The position numbers were made by a program, and so were the translations under genes. Shown in pieces: positions 1 through 6,197 of a stretch of DNA of 15,764 nt (the first letter of the stretch is position 1; each line of letters opens with the position of its first letter). The notes below the pieces were generated by a model, which had not been told where the DNA came from, did no database searches, and worked only from the letters and a program-made list of their open reading frames with translations. The stretch comes from Crocinitomix sp. Its GTDB lineage: Bacteria > Bacteroidota > Bacteroidia > Flavobacteriales_D > Crocinitomicaceae. The DNA lies in assembly GCA_020849935.1 (NCBI GenBank), contig JADZFJ010000229.1, positions 1-15,764 of the forward strand, in the 5' to 3' direction.

Positions 1-70
1 GTAAAGTAGTTGTTGGCGCATAGTTAAAATTTAGTTGAAGAAATATAGAAATAAAAATTGATACCACAAA

Positions 71-103
71 AAAAGTCGTTAGATAATTAACCTAACGACT
101 TTT
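71..103 (-). terminator. Rho-independent terminator of the C1 peptidase gene
   Basis: AAAAGTCGTTAG (71-82) and CTAACGACTTTT (92-103) form a perfect 12-bp stem with a 9-nt loop. Read on the minus strand, the second arm runs into seven T residues. It lies about 20 bp past the stop codon of the minus-strand peptidase gene. Positions 1-70 hold nothing I can support. Confidence 0.85.
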
Positions 104-124
104 AAAATTTATAAAAGCACCTAT

Positions 125-1369
125 TTATTCGATGCCTAATTTCTTTTTTAAATCTTTGGACATACCATCTTTATGAACATAAATATTAATGGTTTTGTAT
201 TTAAAATAGGCTTCTGAAACGTATAAATACCCATCGCAAGGGTTAGAAGTGCCCCAAGAATTTTTCACCAATAAATATTTTTTTCCATTTTGATCTTTGT
301 ACAATCCAACAGCGTGCATTCCGTGATCGTCAGTCGTTAATTTGCTGTCGTATCCTTTTTGTCTGCTTTCTTGAGTAATTACTTCTTCCTCGACTGGTTC
401 CATAAAACAATTGGCTTGTTTTTCTGCTCCCGCATCGGAGAAGTTTTTATTGTCTCGCCCACTCACTACAATGGTTGATTTATCTTTAGGAACAACGGCC
501 AAGCCAGATCGGTAATCAAAATAACTTTCAGAAACATCAGCTCCCCAAGCAAAGGTAAACCCTTCGTTTAATGCGTATTCCGCTGCTTTCCATAATTCAT
601 CTAAAGGAACATTATAAGAATTATCCCACACCCAATTGTCTGCAATTGCCAATTGACATTCTTGATTAAACGGGTGATTTGAAAAAGAGGTTAAGGAAAT
701 ATAATCGTCCATATTTAATCCTAACTCATCGCGATAGGTAATTGGGTTGTACTCTTTTCCATCTACTTTAAATTTAAAATCTTCTGTTTTTTCAGGCACT
801 GCTCCTAAATAGGCGTCTAATACTCCACGAATTGCTTTCATCCACGCGGTTGAAAGTCCTTGATTTTTTGGAAGTTCGTTTCGTGCTTTTAAAACGCCTT
901 CAACAGCCCCATCCAATACGGCATAAAGTTCAGAATGCGAATGCGTTTCAGATCCATAATTTAATCCTGAAAAAGCTGAAGTTGGCACAATGCCAAAACG
1001 TTTAATTACCCAAGGAATGTCGTGAAAAGCACCGCCTTGATCAAAATTTGTATTTCCATCTGTACGGATATATTTATCTGCTTTGCCTAAATAAGCTTGG
1101 TAAACAATGTACATTTCAGATAAATCGTATCCTTTTTTACCCATCCGAAGTAATTCAGATTCAAAAAAAGACATGGTAGAAAAGCTCCAACATGTGCCCG
1201 TGCCGCCTTGCGATAAAACCGGGGTTGCATCCAAGTGAGCGATTTTTTCAAATTTATAACTGCTTCCTTCTTTGTTGGTTGATGTTTCTTGTGAAAAAAC
1301 GCTGACCCCTGCTAAAAGAAGGGAGATTCCTAAAAGTAATTTTTTTAATTTCATTTGTTTCATTTTCAT
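125..1369 (-). CDS. Secreted C1-family cysteine peptidase (aminopeptidase C / bleomycin hydrolase type)
   Basis: A papain-fold cysteine peptidase of 414 aa in the bleomycin hydrolase (C1B) group, which trims N-terminal residues from peptides. The catalytic set is visible: oxyanion Gln54 and nucleophile Cys60 in SQGGTGTCWSF, His349 in DDHGMHAVG, and Asn370 in VKNSWG. The long insert between Cys and His is typical of C1B enzymes rather than papain. Residues 1-27 are a signal peptide (Lys-rich start, LLLGISLLLAGVSVFSQ), so the protein is exported, probably to the periplasm; classical bleomycin hydrolases are cytosolic. The start is uncertain among Met1, Met3 and Met6, which does not change the product. 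It is monocistronic, with a strong terminator just downstream. The fold and peptidase activity are well supported; the physiological substrate is unknown. Confidence 0.9.
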   Translation of the reverse strand: MKMKQMKLKKLLLGISLLLAGVSVFSQETSTNKEGSSYKFEKIAHLDATPVLSQGGTGTCWSFSTMSFFESELLRMGKKGYDLSEMYIVYQAYLGKADKYIRTDGNTNFDQGGAFHDIPWVIKRFGIVPTSAFSGLNYGSETHSHSELYAVLDGAVEGVLKARNELPKNQGLSTAWMKAIRGVLDAYLGAVPEKTEDFKFKVDGKEYNPITYRDELGLNMDDYISLTSFSNHPFNQECQLAIADNWVWDNSYNVPLDELWKAAEYALNEGFTFAWGADVSESYFDYRSGLAVVPKDKSTIVVSGRDNKNFSDAGAEKQANCFMEPVEEEVITQESRQKGYDSKLTTDDHGMHAVGLYKDQNGKKYLLVKNSWGTSNPCDGYLYVSEAYFKYKTINIYVHKDGMSKDLKKKLGIE

Positions 1370-1413
1370 GGTTAGTCGCTTCTTTTTAAGTAAGCTTTAA
1401 AAAGGTTTGGCGA

Positions 1414-1421
1414 TAAATGTA
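1414..1421 (-). promoter_or_regulatory. Weak candidate -7 box for the C1 peptidase gene
   Basis: The minus strand reads TACATTTA, matching the Bacteroidota -7 consensus TAnnTTTG except for the last base. It lies 44 nt before the start codon. No clear -33 TTTG was found at the usual spacing, so this is only a candidate. Confidence 0.25.
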
Positions 1422-1504
1422 GGAAACTTTCTTTTAATCGCTTGACCGTTCGTCATAATTTTATAATGGACGCAAGTTTTTTTCGCAAAAGGGATATAAG
1501 CGGC

Positions 1505-1595
1505 AGCTCCCCCCAACAAGTTGGGGGGACTATAGCGTTTAGCCCAGTCGCGACATCACGTCCCCAACTCGTTGGGGATCGAGATCGTCGGGATT
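1505..1595. repeat. REP-like block of two GC-rich palindromes
   Basis: Two perfect hairpins lie in otherwise AT-rich DNA. TCCCCCCAAC (1508-1517) pairs with GTTGGGGGGA (1520-1529) over 10 bp around an AA loop. TCCCCAAC (1561-1568) pairs with GTTGGGGA (1571-1578) over 8 bp around a TC loop. The same CCCCAAC/GTTGGGG core recurs at 4570-4587, 4626-4646 and 6781-6802, so it is a dispersed palindromic repeat. No RAYT-type transposase is visible. An open frame across this block (1453-1665, minus) is a low-complexity by-product. Apart from a candidate promoter at each end, the gap 1370-1688 holds nothing else I recognise. Confidence 0.75.
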
Positions 1596-1675
1596 TGCCC
1601 AAATAAACAGAAATAGTTAAACCCTTTTCCATTGATAAATAACTACCGCGATAATTTTCATTCAAATTTTCCTTG

Positions 1676-1683
1676 TAAATTTG
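1676..1683 (+). promoter_or_regulatory. -7 box TAAATTTG, 5 nt before the DUF2480 start codon
   Basis: TAAATTTG matches the Bacteroidota -7 consensus TAnnTTTG exactly. Only TAGGT separates it from the ATG at 1689. With initiation about 5-8 nt after the box, the message would start at or next to the start codon, giving a leaderless mRNA. No clear -33 TTTG was seen at about 19-21 bp. Confidence 0.6.
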
Positions 1684-1688
1684 TAGGT

Positions 1689-2195
1689 ATGGAAGCGGAA
1701 ATTGTAAATAAGGTTGCCAATGCCAACATCGAACAAATTGACTTGTTGGATTTTGTGGATAAAAATCCAGTGCAAGTGATTGATTTAAAAGATGTTTTGT
1801 GGAACGAATTTGTGTTAAAAGAAAAGGATTTTAGGCAGTGGGTGAAAGAGCACGATTGGTCTAAATATGCCAACCAAAATGTACAGGTTTATTGTTCCAA
1901 TGATGCCATTATTCCAGCTTGGGCGTATATGTTAATTGTTACGCAATTGGGCGGTGCTAAACAAATTATTTATGGCGACGCTGCCCAAACCAAGTCCGAT
2001 TTATTTTTTACCAACCTCGAAAATATAGACACCTCCCGTTATACCGATAAAATTGTTATGGTAAAAGGTTGTTCGCTGATTCCAAATCCTGTAAAAGCGT
2101 ACATGGTGTTAACAGAAAAGTTAATGACCGTTGCTAAAACCTTGATGTTTGGCGAGCCATGTTCGGCAGTACCTGTTTATAAAAAGGCGAAATAG
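1689..2195 (+). CDS. DUF2480 family protein
   Basis: A 168-aa protein recognised as DUF2480, a Bacteroidota-restricted family of unknown function. Visible family features are the N-terminal EIVNKVANANIEQIDL, the LKEKDFRQWVKEHDWSKY stretch, CSNDAIIPAWAYML and the C-terminal MFGEPCSAVPVYKK. The reading frame can be extended upstream to 1632, but ATG 1689 is chosen because family homology begins there and the -7 box sits at 1676-1683, inside any longer version. It has no signal peptide or membrane segment, so it is probably cytosolic. It converges on the SDR gene with a 6-bp gap and no terminator between them, so the two transcripts may overlap at their 3' ends. Function is unknown. Confidence 0.88.
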   Translation: MEAEIVNKVANANIEQIDLLDFVDKNPVQVIDLKDVLWNEFVLKEKDFRQWVKEHDWSKYANQNVQVYCSNDAIIPAWAYMLIVTQLGGAKQIIYGDAAQTKSDLFFTNLENIDTSRYTDKIVMVKGCSLIPNPVKAYMVLTEKLMTVAKTLMFGEPCSAVPVYKKAK

Positions 2196-2201
2196 AAAAT
2201 T

Positions 2202-3215
2202 TTAGTCGGTTAACTGCTTAAAATACACCACCGAATCTTTCACCGAATCTTTAATCGGAATAAATTCAAAATTTAATTGTTTTCGAATTTTTTCGTTTGA
2301 ATAAATACTTGTTTTCATTGAACTTTGAGCAGTTTCTTTTGTGATATTTTGTTTTTTACCAAAAAAGAACGCCAAAAGTCCTTCTAAACGCCAAGCAATG
2401 CCCACCATCCATTTTCGGACTAAAATAGTGGGTGGTTTAACCTTAAATTCGTGCGCAATGGTTTCAAACAACACTTTAAACGGCAGATTTTCTGACACCA
2501 CCAAAAACCGTTCGTTGATGATGTTTTGATGATCTAATTCACAAAAAACGTAAGCCACATCTCGCGCATCAACAAAACCATTGGTGCCTGGGGTGTAAAA
2601 TTTTAATCCTTTTTTAATAACTTTAAATAAACTCAAGGACGAATCGTTCCAATCTCCGATGCCTAAAATCACCGATGGATTAATAATCACCACTTCTAAA
2701 CCTTCTTCTTTTCCGCGCCATACTTCATTTTCAGCACTGTATTTGCTAATGGCGTAATTTGAATTATCGCGCGAAGTGCTCCATTTTGAATTTTCTGTGT
2801 ACAGCGCTTGTTGCTCGTTGCGCCCCAAAGCCGCGGTTGAACTTACATGGCAAAACCTGCGAATACCTTGAGATAGACTCACATTCACAACATTTGCCGT
2901 GCCATGTTTATTAATTTTCATTAACTTTTTAAAATCTCTTTTTCTAAAAGAAACCATGCCAGCACAATGATAAACCACCTCACACCCCGCCATGCCTTCG
3001 TCGAGCGATGTAACATCCAAAATATCCCCTTCCACCCACTCAATTTCTGCAAATTTAGCCTCGGCATCCTCCTTAAAATAATGGGCGAAAATGCATTTTA
3101 CGGCATTTAAAGACGACTGATTGCGGTACAAGGCACGAATTTTTTTATCTCGTTTTAGCAATTCAACCAAAACATGACTTCCAAGTAAACCCGTGCCGCC
3201 AGTTACAAATATCAT
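2202..3215 (-). CDS. NAD(P)-dependent epimerase/reductase, extended SDR family (dihydroflavonol-4-reductase-like)
   Basis: A 337-aa Rossmann-fold oxidoreductase. Starting at ATG 3215, the nucleotide-binding TGGTGLLG motif is at residues 5-12, an acidic VEGDILD segment near 61-67, the HCAGMV segment near 83-88, the catalytic Ser in VSSTAALG near 126, and the YxxxK pair is Tyr154/Lys158 (NYAISKYSAE). The order matches extended SDRs of the dihydroflavonol-4-reductase / 3-beta-HSD-like group. The substrate cannot be read from sequence. A frame extension to 3224 would use a TTG that belongs to the -7 box, so ATG 3215 is preferred. There are no membrane segments strong enough to call. It is convergent with the DUF2480 gene. 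Confidence 0.9.
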   Translation of the reverse strand: MIFVTGGTGLLGSHVLVELLKRDKKIRALYRNQSSLNAVKCIFAHYFKEDAEAKFAEIEWVEGDILDVTSLDEGMAGCEVVYHCAGMVSFRKRDFKKLMKINKHGTANVVNVSLSQGIRRFCHVSSTAALGRNEQQALYTENSKWSTSRDNSNYAISKYSAENEVWRGKEEGLEVVIINPSVILGIGDWNDSSLSLFKVIKKGLKFYTPGTNGFVDARDVAYVFCELDHQNIINERFLVVSENLPFKVLFETIAHEFKVKPPTILVRKWMVGIAWRLEGLLAFFFGKKQNITKETAQSSMKTSIYSNEKIRKQLNFEFIPIKDSVKDSVVYFKQLTD

Positions 3216-3221
3216 GATGCG

Positions 3222-3229
3222 CAAATTTA
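3222..3229 (-). promoter_or_regulatory. -7 box TAAATTTG, 6 nt before the SDR start codon
   Basis: The minus strand reads TAAATTTG then CGCATC then ATG (3215). This is an exact TAnnTTTG box placed as in the DUF2480 gene, implying a message with almost no 5' leader. A TTG lies further upstream, but its 14-nt spacing is shorter than the usual 19-21. Confidence 0.6.
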
Positions 3230-3378
3230 CGGTATTTATTTGTCAATCTGGATAAATAAATGTGGGATAATCGTCCAAAAAAAAGAACCTTTGCACTCCT
3301 CCTAAAATTGATTTAGAAAATGAAACCAACACTTGGTAAAAAATTAAAATCGAACAACCAAATGGAAATCAAAATGTG

Positions 3379-3386
3379 TATCTTTG
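3379..3386 (+). promoter_or_regulatory. -7 box TATCTTTG of the dual immunophilin gene
   Basis: An exact TAnnTTTG match, 66 nt before the ATG at 3453. Unlike several neighbours it would give a real leader of about 60 nt, which contains the hairpin at 3410-3425. A second, poorer match (AACCTTTG, 3286-3293) lies upstream. Confidence 0.6.
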
Positions 3387-3409
3387 TTCACCATTAAAAA
3401 GGCAAACCT

Positions 3410-3430
3410 CAGCCTATTGAGGCTGTTTTT
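3410..3430 (+). promoter_or_regulatory. Terminator-like hairpin in the immunophilin 5' leader
   Basis: CAGCCT (3410-3415), loop ATTG, AGGCTG (3420-3425), then five T residues (3426-3430). This resembles a short intrinsic terminator lying between the promoter and the start codon, so it could act as an attenuator. A competing pairing (CCTCA with TGAGG) overlaps it. No coding leader peptide or known riboswitch was recognised. Confidence 0.45.
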
Positions 3431-3442
3431 AGGCACTAATAA
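3431..3442 (+). repeat. 12-bp direct repeat AGGCACTAATAA flanking the immunophilin gene
   Basis: AGGCACTAATAA occurs at 3431-3442, 10 bp before the start codon, and again at 4460-4471, overlapping the last base of the stop codon. The two copies bracket the coding region exactly. Whether this is chance or a trace of recombination cannot be told from one sequence. Confidence 0.5.
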
Positions 3443-3452
3443 ATTTGAAACA

Positions 3453-4460
3453 ATGAAATTAATCACATTAGGAGTAACATTTTTACTCACAGTAGGGCTT
3501 TTTGCTCAAGATTTAAAAGATGGCCTTTACGCCAAAATTATTACCAATAAAGGAGATATTTTAATTGAATTAGAATATCTAAAAACGCCAATCACCGTGG
3601 CTAATTTTGTTGGTTTAGCCGAAGGAAATTTAACTTACGATTCCGTTAAAATCACAAAACCTTATTACGACGGTATCAAATTTCACCGGGTAATTTCTGA
3701 TTTTATGATTCAAGGTGGTGACCCAACAGGAACTGGTTCGGGTGGTCCTGGTTATAGCTTTCCTGATGAATTTGATTCTACCTTAATTCACGACCGTCCG
3801 GGTATTTTATCCATGGCTAATTCAGGCGCAAATACCAATGGAAGTCAGTTTTTTATCACGCATAAAGACACCCCATGGTTAAATGGCAAACATTCTGTTT
3901 TTGGACACGTGGTGCAAGGTCAAGACGTGGTGAATAAAATTCAACAAGACGACGTAATTAAAACTGTTGAAATTATTCGTGTTGGAAAAAAAGCACAAAA
4001 ATTTAATGCAGCTAAAGTATTTCCGAAGGCTATCGAAGGACAAGCAAAAGCTAAACGTGCCGAATTAGCAAAACGCAACAAAACATTTGCGGCTGAAATG
4101 AAAGCGAAATATCCAAAAGCTAAACTAACAGATTCTGGCTTAATGTATCAAATTTTGAAACAAGGCAACGATACCTTAGCTGTGTCTGGACAAGAAGTGG
4201 AAGTGCATTACACCGGAACTTTCTTAAGCGGCGAAAAATTTGACTCATCGCGCGATAAAAACAAAACATTCAAAGTAATAATCGATAAAAGTCGGGTAAT
4301 TAGCGGCTGGCACGAAGGTTTAAAATTATGCGAAATTGGCGGCGAAATTAAACTTATCCTACCTTATTGGTTAGCCTATGGCGAGGCTGGACGTGGAACA
4401 ATTCCTCCAAAAGCAACCTTAATTTTTGACATTGAAATTATCAGCGTCACAAAAAAGTAA
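3453..4460 (+). CDS. Periplasmic dual peptidyl-prolyl isomerase (cyclophilin-FKBP fusion)
   Basis: A 335-aa protein joining two unrelated prolyl isomerase folds. Residues 1-19 are a signal peptide ending in FAQ, so it should act on exported proteins in the periplasm. The cyclophilin domain spans about 24-180, with the catalytic Arg79 in FHRV, Phe85/Gln87 in FMIQGGDP, the NGSQFFIT core near 129-136, Trp142 and His147. A Lys/Ala-rich linker follows (about 181-225). The FKBP domain spans about 228-335: VHYTGTF with Tyr253, FDSSRD with Asp264, VISGWHEG with Trp286, LAYGEAGRG with Tyr309, and FDIEI at the end. Key residues of both active sites are present. This layout is the CFBP-type dual immunophilin known in Flavobacteria. 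The frame runs back to a TTG at 3384, but that lies in the -7 box; ATG 3453 precedes the signal peptide. Confidence 0.92.
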   Translation: MKLITLGVTFLLTVGLFAQDLKDGLYAKIITNKGDILIELEYLKTPITVANFVGLAEGNLTYDSVKITKPYYDGIKFHRVISDFMIQGGDPTGTGSGGPGYSFPDEFDSTLIHDRPGILSMANSGANTNGSQFFITHKDTPWLNGKHSVFGHVVQGQDVVNKIQQDDVIKTVEIIRVGKKAQKFNAAKVFPKAIEGQAKAKRAELAKRNKTFAAEMKAKYPKAKLTDSGLMYQILKQGNDTLAVSGQEVEVHYTGTFLSGEKFDSSRDKNKTFKVIIDKSRVISGWHEGLKLCEIGGEIKLILPYWLAYGEAGRGTIPPKATLIFDIEIISVTKK

Positions 4461-4478
4461 GGCACTAATAACAACTAC

Positions 4479-4509
4479 AAAGCCGGTTCGAAAGAGTCGG
4501 CTTTTTTTT
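4479..4509 (+). terminator. Rho-independent terminator of the immunophilin gene
   Basis: AAAGCCG (4479-4485) pairs with CGGCTTT (4498-4504) around a 12-nt loop, followed by a T run to 4509. It begins 19 bp after the stop codon. Confidence 0.85.
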
Positions 4510-4546
4510 GTGGAAATTAATTAGCGGGAGGTTTTTTTCTTTTTTT

Positions 4547-4675
4547 GGGCGTTCCCCCGCAAATACCGATCCCCAACGAGTTGGAGACGGCATGTGCGGG
4601 GGCAGGCTCTTCGTTACAAGTCCTCATCCCCAATGTAATTGGGGATTCCGGGCTTTTCACTGCGATCCTTAACGC
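4547..4675. repeat. Dispersed palindromic repeat element (GGGCGTT...AACGC)
   Basis: A GC-rich, non-coding block built of nested palindromes. Its ends are GGGCGTT (4547-4553) and AACGC (4671-4675), inverted relative to each other. CCCCCGCA (4554-4561) pairs with TGCGGGGG (4595-4602). Inside that stem, TCCCCAAC/GTTGGAGA (4570-4587) forms a hairpin with one mismatch. ATCCCCAAT/ATTGGGGAT (4626-4646) forms a perfect 9-bp hairpin with loop GTA. The layout resembles repeats I recall between genes in Flavobacterium-type genomes, with a GGGCGTT start and an AACGC end around a variable stem. The exact boundaries are my inference from the terminal inversion. Confidence 0.7.
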
Positions 4676-4724
4676 AAATGGGTGAACTTTTTGGAAATGG
4701 TGAGATATACCAACAACTTAAAAC

Positions 4725-4766
4725 TACGTCTAATTTTAAGCGAACATCCTTAAAATTTTTGACGTA
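4725..4766. repeat. Long AT-rich hairpin in the gap before endonuclease V
   Basis: TACGTC (4725-4730) pairs with GACGTA (4761-4766), and AATTTTAAG (4732-4740) with CTTAAAATT (4749-4757), giving 15 paired positions, a small internal loop and an 8-nt apical loop. It has no T tract placed to act as a terminator. The gap 4676-4948 also holds a short direct repeat (TGATAGTAT) near 4786-4806. I recognise no gene here; a 26-codon frame near 4785 has no support. Confidence 0.55.
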
Positions 4767-4882
4767 ATTTCATACGGTGGCTTCATGATAGTATCATTTG
4801 ATAGTATAAGAGATGGTAGTTATAGGAAATTTACAAAGGTTGTTGGATGCCATCAAAATTTCTAGTTAATTTGGCAGCCGGG

Positions 4883-4898
4883 TTAATTGACCAATTAA
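4883..4898. promoter_or_regulatory. AT-rich palindrome upstream of endonuclease V
   Basis: TTAATTG-AC-CAATTAA is a perfect 7-bp inverted repeat, 50 bp before the start codon. Its size and place fit a regulator-binding site, but no protein is implicated and chance is possible in DNA this AT-rich. Confidence 0.3.
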
Positions 4899-4948
4899 AA
4901 ACAACTAATCCCCGAAGCAGAATAAACTTTTAACTAAAAACAACACAA

Positions 4949-5449
4949 ATGATTTTGGCCATCGATGTACATTACAAACAAACCTATGCTAAATGTGTAG
5001 GTGTGCTGTTTGATTGGCAAGATGAGCGGCCACAACAGGTAATTATTGAGAAGCTGACAAATGTAGCCGAATACGTTCCTGGCTTATTTTACAAACGCGA
5101 ATTGCCCTGTATTTTAGCCGTTATCGAAAAAATAAATTTAGCGGATCTTGAAGCAATTATTGTGGACGGACATGTATTCATCGATAATGATTTCGGTTAT
5201 GGTTTAGGAGGACATGTGTGGGAAGCTTTGTCACACAAAAAGCCAATAATTGGTTTGGCTAAAAGAGCGTTTTATGCCAACGAAAAAACCAATGTTCCAT
5301 TGTTGCGCGGTTCGAGCGAAAATCCCATATACATTTCAACCATTGGATGCGAACTTGAAGAGGTGGTAGAAAAAGTTAAACACATGCACGGAAAATTCCG
5401 CATTCCAACCGTCTTACAGATATTAGATACTGAAACAAAAGCGGATTAA
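4949..5449 (+). CDS. nfi: Endonuclease V, short form
   Basis: A 166-aa endonuclease V family protein, which nicks DNA one base 3' of deaminated bases such as inosine. The metal-binding and catalytic pattern is present: Asp6 in AIDVHY, Tyr42 in EYVPGLFYKREL with Glu51, Asp73 in IIVDGHVF, and Lys105 in IGLAKRAF. It is shorter than the E. coli enzyme (about 220 aa) but keeps the whole core, so it is probably active. No TAnnTTTG box was found close to the start. The last 135 bp (5315-5449, codon 123 to the stop) are matched by a diverged copy at 6626-6760, beyond the toxin-antitoxin genes. The 3' end may therefore have been replaced by an insertion; see the findings. Confidence 0.88.
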   Translation: MILAIDVHYKQTYAKCVGVLFDWQDERPQQVIIEKLTNVAEYVPGLFYKRELPCILAVIEKINLADLEAIIVDGHVFIDNDFGYGLGGHVWEALSHKKPIIGLAKRAFYANEKTNVPLLRGSSENPIYISTIGCELEEVVEKVKHMHGKFRIPTVLQILDTETKAD

Positions 5450-5618
5450 AATATGATATAAGGTGGCTGAGGTTATCGATTAATCCTGTCGAACCGATTT
5501 TATTTAAGGATCATTTCAAAGTCGTTTTTCGGTTAAAGGTTGAAGCGAAAAAATTGGATGATGTCCAAATATAAATTTCCCAAATCACTTGTTTTCAAGA
5601 GAAATAACCTTGTTATAC

Positions 5619-5758
5619 CAACTTGCAAAATTCCAATCTTTCATCCCAAAGCGACCCAATTCAAAACCAATGTCCAAGAAAACAAAAAATCAATTATAAA
5701 ATACCACCTTGGAAAGCTTCCAACGTTTTGTTTTTCAATACATTTATATTGCAAGTTG
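5619..5758. repeat. 10-bp inverted repeat bounding a 120-bp non-coding segment
   Basis: CAACTTGCAA (5619-5628) and TTGCAAGTTG (5749-5758) are perfect inverted copies. Between them lies a smaller hairpin, TTGGAA-AGC-TTCCAA (5709-5723). The stretch 5450-5812 has no gene I can support; its short open frames look random. The structure could be a small MITE-like remnant, a structured RNA or chance. No target-site duplication was found beside the arms. Confidence 0.4.
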
Positions 5759-5812
5759 AAAAAACAATCAAGAGTTGTGTTCCACTGAAAGGCTCAAAAA
5801 AAACGGCATAAA

Positions 5813-5844
5813 TTTGGATTAAGTAAACTAATTAGTTAACTTTG
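5813..5844 (+). promoter_or_regulatory. Bacteroidota-type promoter of the toxin-antitoxin operon
   Basis: TTTG (5813-5816), a 20-bp spacer and TAACTTTG (5837-5844) match the Bacteroidota primary sigma consensus TTTG-N19-21-TAnnTTTG in full. This is the best promoter in the window. An ATG begins only 3 nt after the -7 box, at 5848. Confidence 0.8.
5823..5840 (+). promoter_or_regulatory. Putative antitoxin operator overlapping the promoter
   Basis: GTAAACTAATTAGTTAAC is an 18-bp palindrome broken only at one symmetric position; the core AACTAATTAGTT (5826-5837) is perfect. It sits between the -33 and -7 boxes and overlaps the -7 box. Xre-type antitoxins usually repress their own promoter from such a site, so HigA autorepression is the natural reading. 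This is inferred from position and symmetry only. Confidence 0.65.
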
Positions 5845-5847
5845 TTG

Positions 5848-5886
5848 ATGTGGCAAGATAAATCATATTTTTCGGAGACAAGGTAA
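5848..5886 (+). other. 12-codon frame at the leaderless ATG; probable detached N-terminus of the toxin
   Basis: ATG at 5848 opens a frame reading MWQDKSYFSETR and then stops at 5884-5886. It is one base out of register with the toxin frame, which is open from 5862 onward and encodes IIFFGDKVIDFYKSQDLKVQ before the first usable start (TTG 5922). Adding one T to the T5 run at 5868-5872 would join them as MWQDKSYFFGDKVIDFY and onward, giving a toxin of about 116 aa, a normal length for the family. Alternatives are a true frameshift mutation, a homopolymer sequencing error, slippage, or a real leader peptide. Confidence 0.5.
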
Positions 5887-5921
5887 TTGACTTTTATAAA
5901 TCTCAAGATTTAAAAGTCCAG

Positions 5922-6197
5922 TTGAAAATTGAATATGTTTTGGATTTAGTTCGCTTTGAAAGACAAGTTCCAATTAAGTTTTTCAAGAAACTAGAAAGCA
6001 CGACTGGTATTTATGAGGTAAGGATTATTACATTACAGAAAAGCATTCGAATACTATGTTTTTTGGATGAAGGAACATTGGTGGTCTTAACAAATGCATT
6101 CGTTAAGAAAACGCAAAAGACACCTAAAAATGAAATCAAACTTGCAGAGAGTTTGAAAATGGAATATTATAGAAAGAAAGAAGATGAAAAACATTAA
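5922..6197 (+). CDS. HigB-like toxin of the RelE/ParE superfamily (phage Gp49-like), N-terminus displaced
   Basis: A toxin of the Gp49/HigB-like branch of the RelE/ParE superfamily, members of which usually act as ribosome-dependent mRNA endonucleases. Family signatures are FFKKLESTTGIYEVRI, IRILCFLDEGTLVVLTNAFVKKTQKTPKNEI and the basic C-terminus. The first ordinary start in frame is TTG 5922, which gives only 91 aa. Family homology continues upstream in the same frame to about 5862 with no ATG, GTG or TTG, so roughly 20 N-terminal residues are cut off from a start codon. The likely true start, ATG 5848, is in another frame. The gene may be inactive, slippage-dependent or affected by a sequence error. 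The toxin-first order and 14-bp overlap with the antitoxin gene are typical of higBA. Confidence 0.75.
   Translation: MKIEYVLDLVRFERQVPIKFFKKLESTTGIYEVRIITLQKSIRILCFLDEGTLVVLTNAFVKKTQKTPKNEIKLAESLKMEYYRKKEDEKH

Noticed and set aside
1505..1595. CRISPR-like repeat spacing of palindromes
   Set aside because: There are only two units of different sequence and length, with no regular spacers; they are better described as REP-like hairpins.
1453..1665. 70-aa open frame on the minus strand
   Set aside because: It runs through the palindromic repeat block, is low-complexity (Arg/Ser/Pro-rich) and has no recognisable features.
4785..4865. 26-codon ATG frame upstream of endonuclease V
   Set aside because: It overlaps a short direct repeat, has no promoter or ribosome site and no recognisable motif.
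5540..5811. Two overlapping short plus-strand frames between endonuclease V and the toxin
   Set aside because: They are Lys/Asn/Ser-rich translations of AT-rich DNA with no homology that I recognise and no promoter close by.
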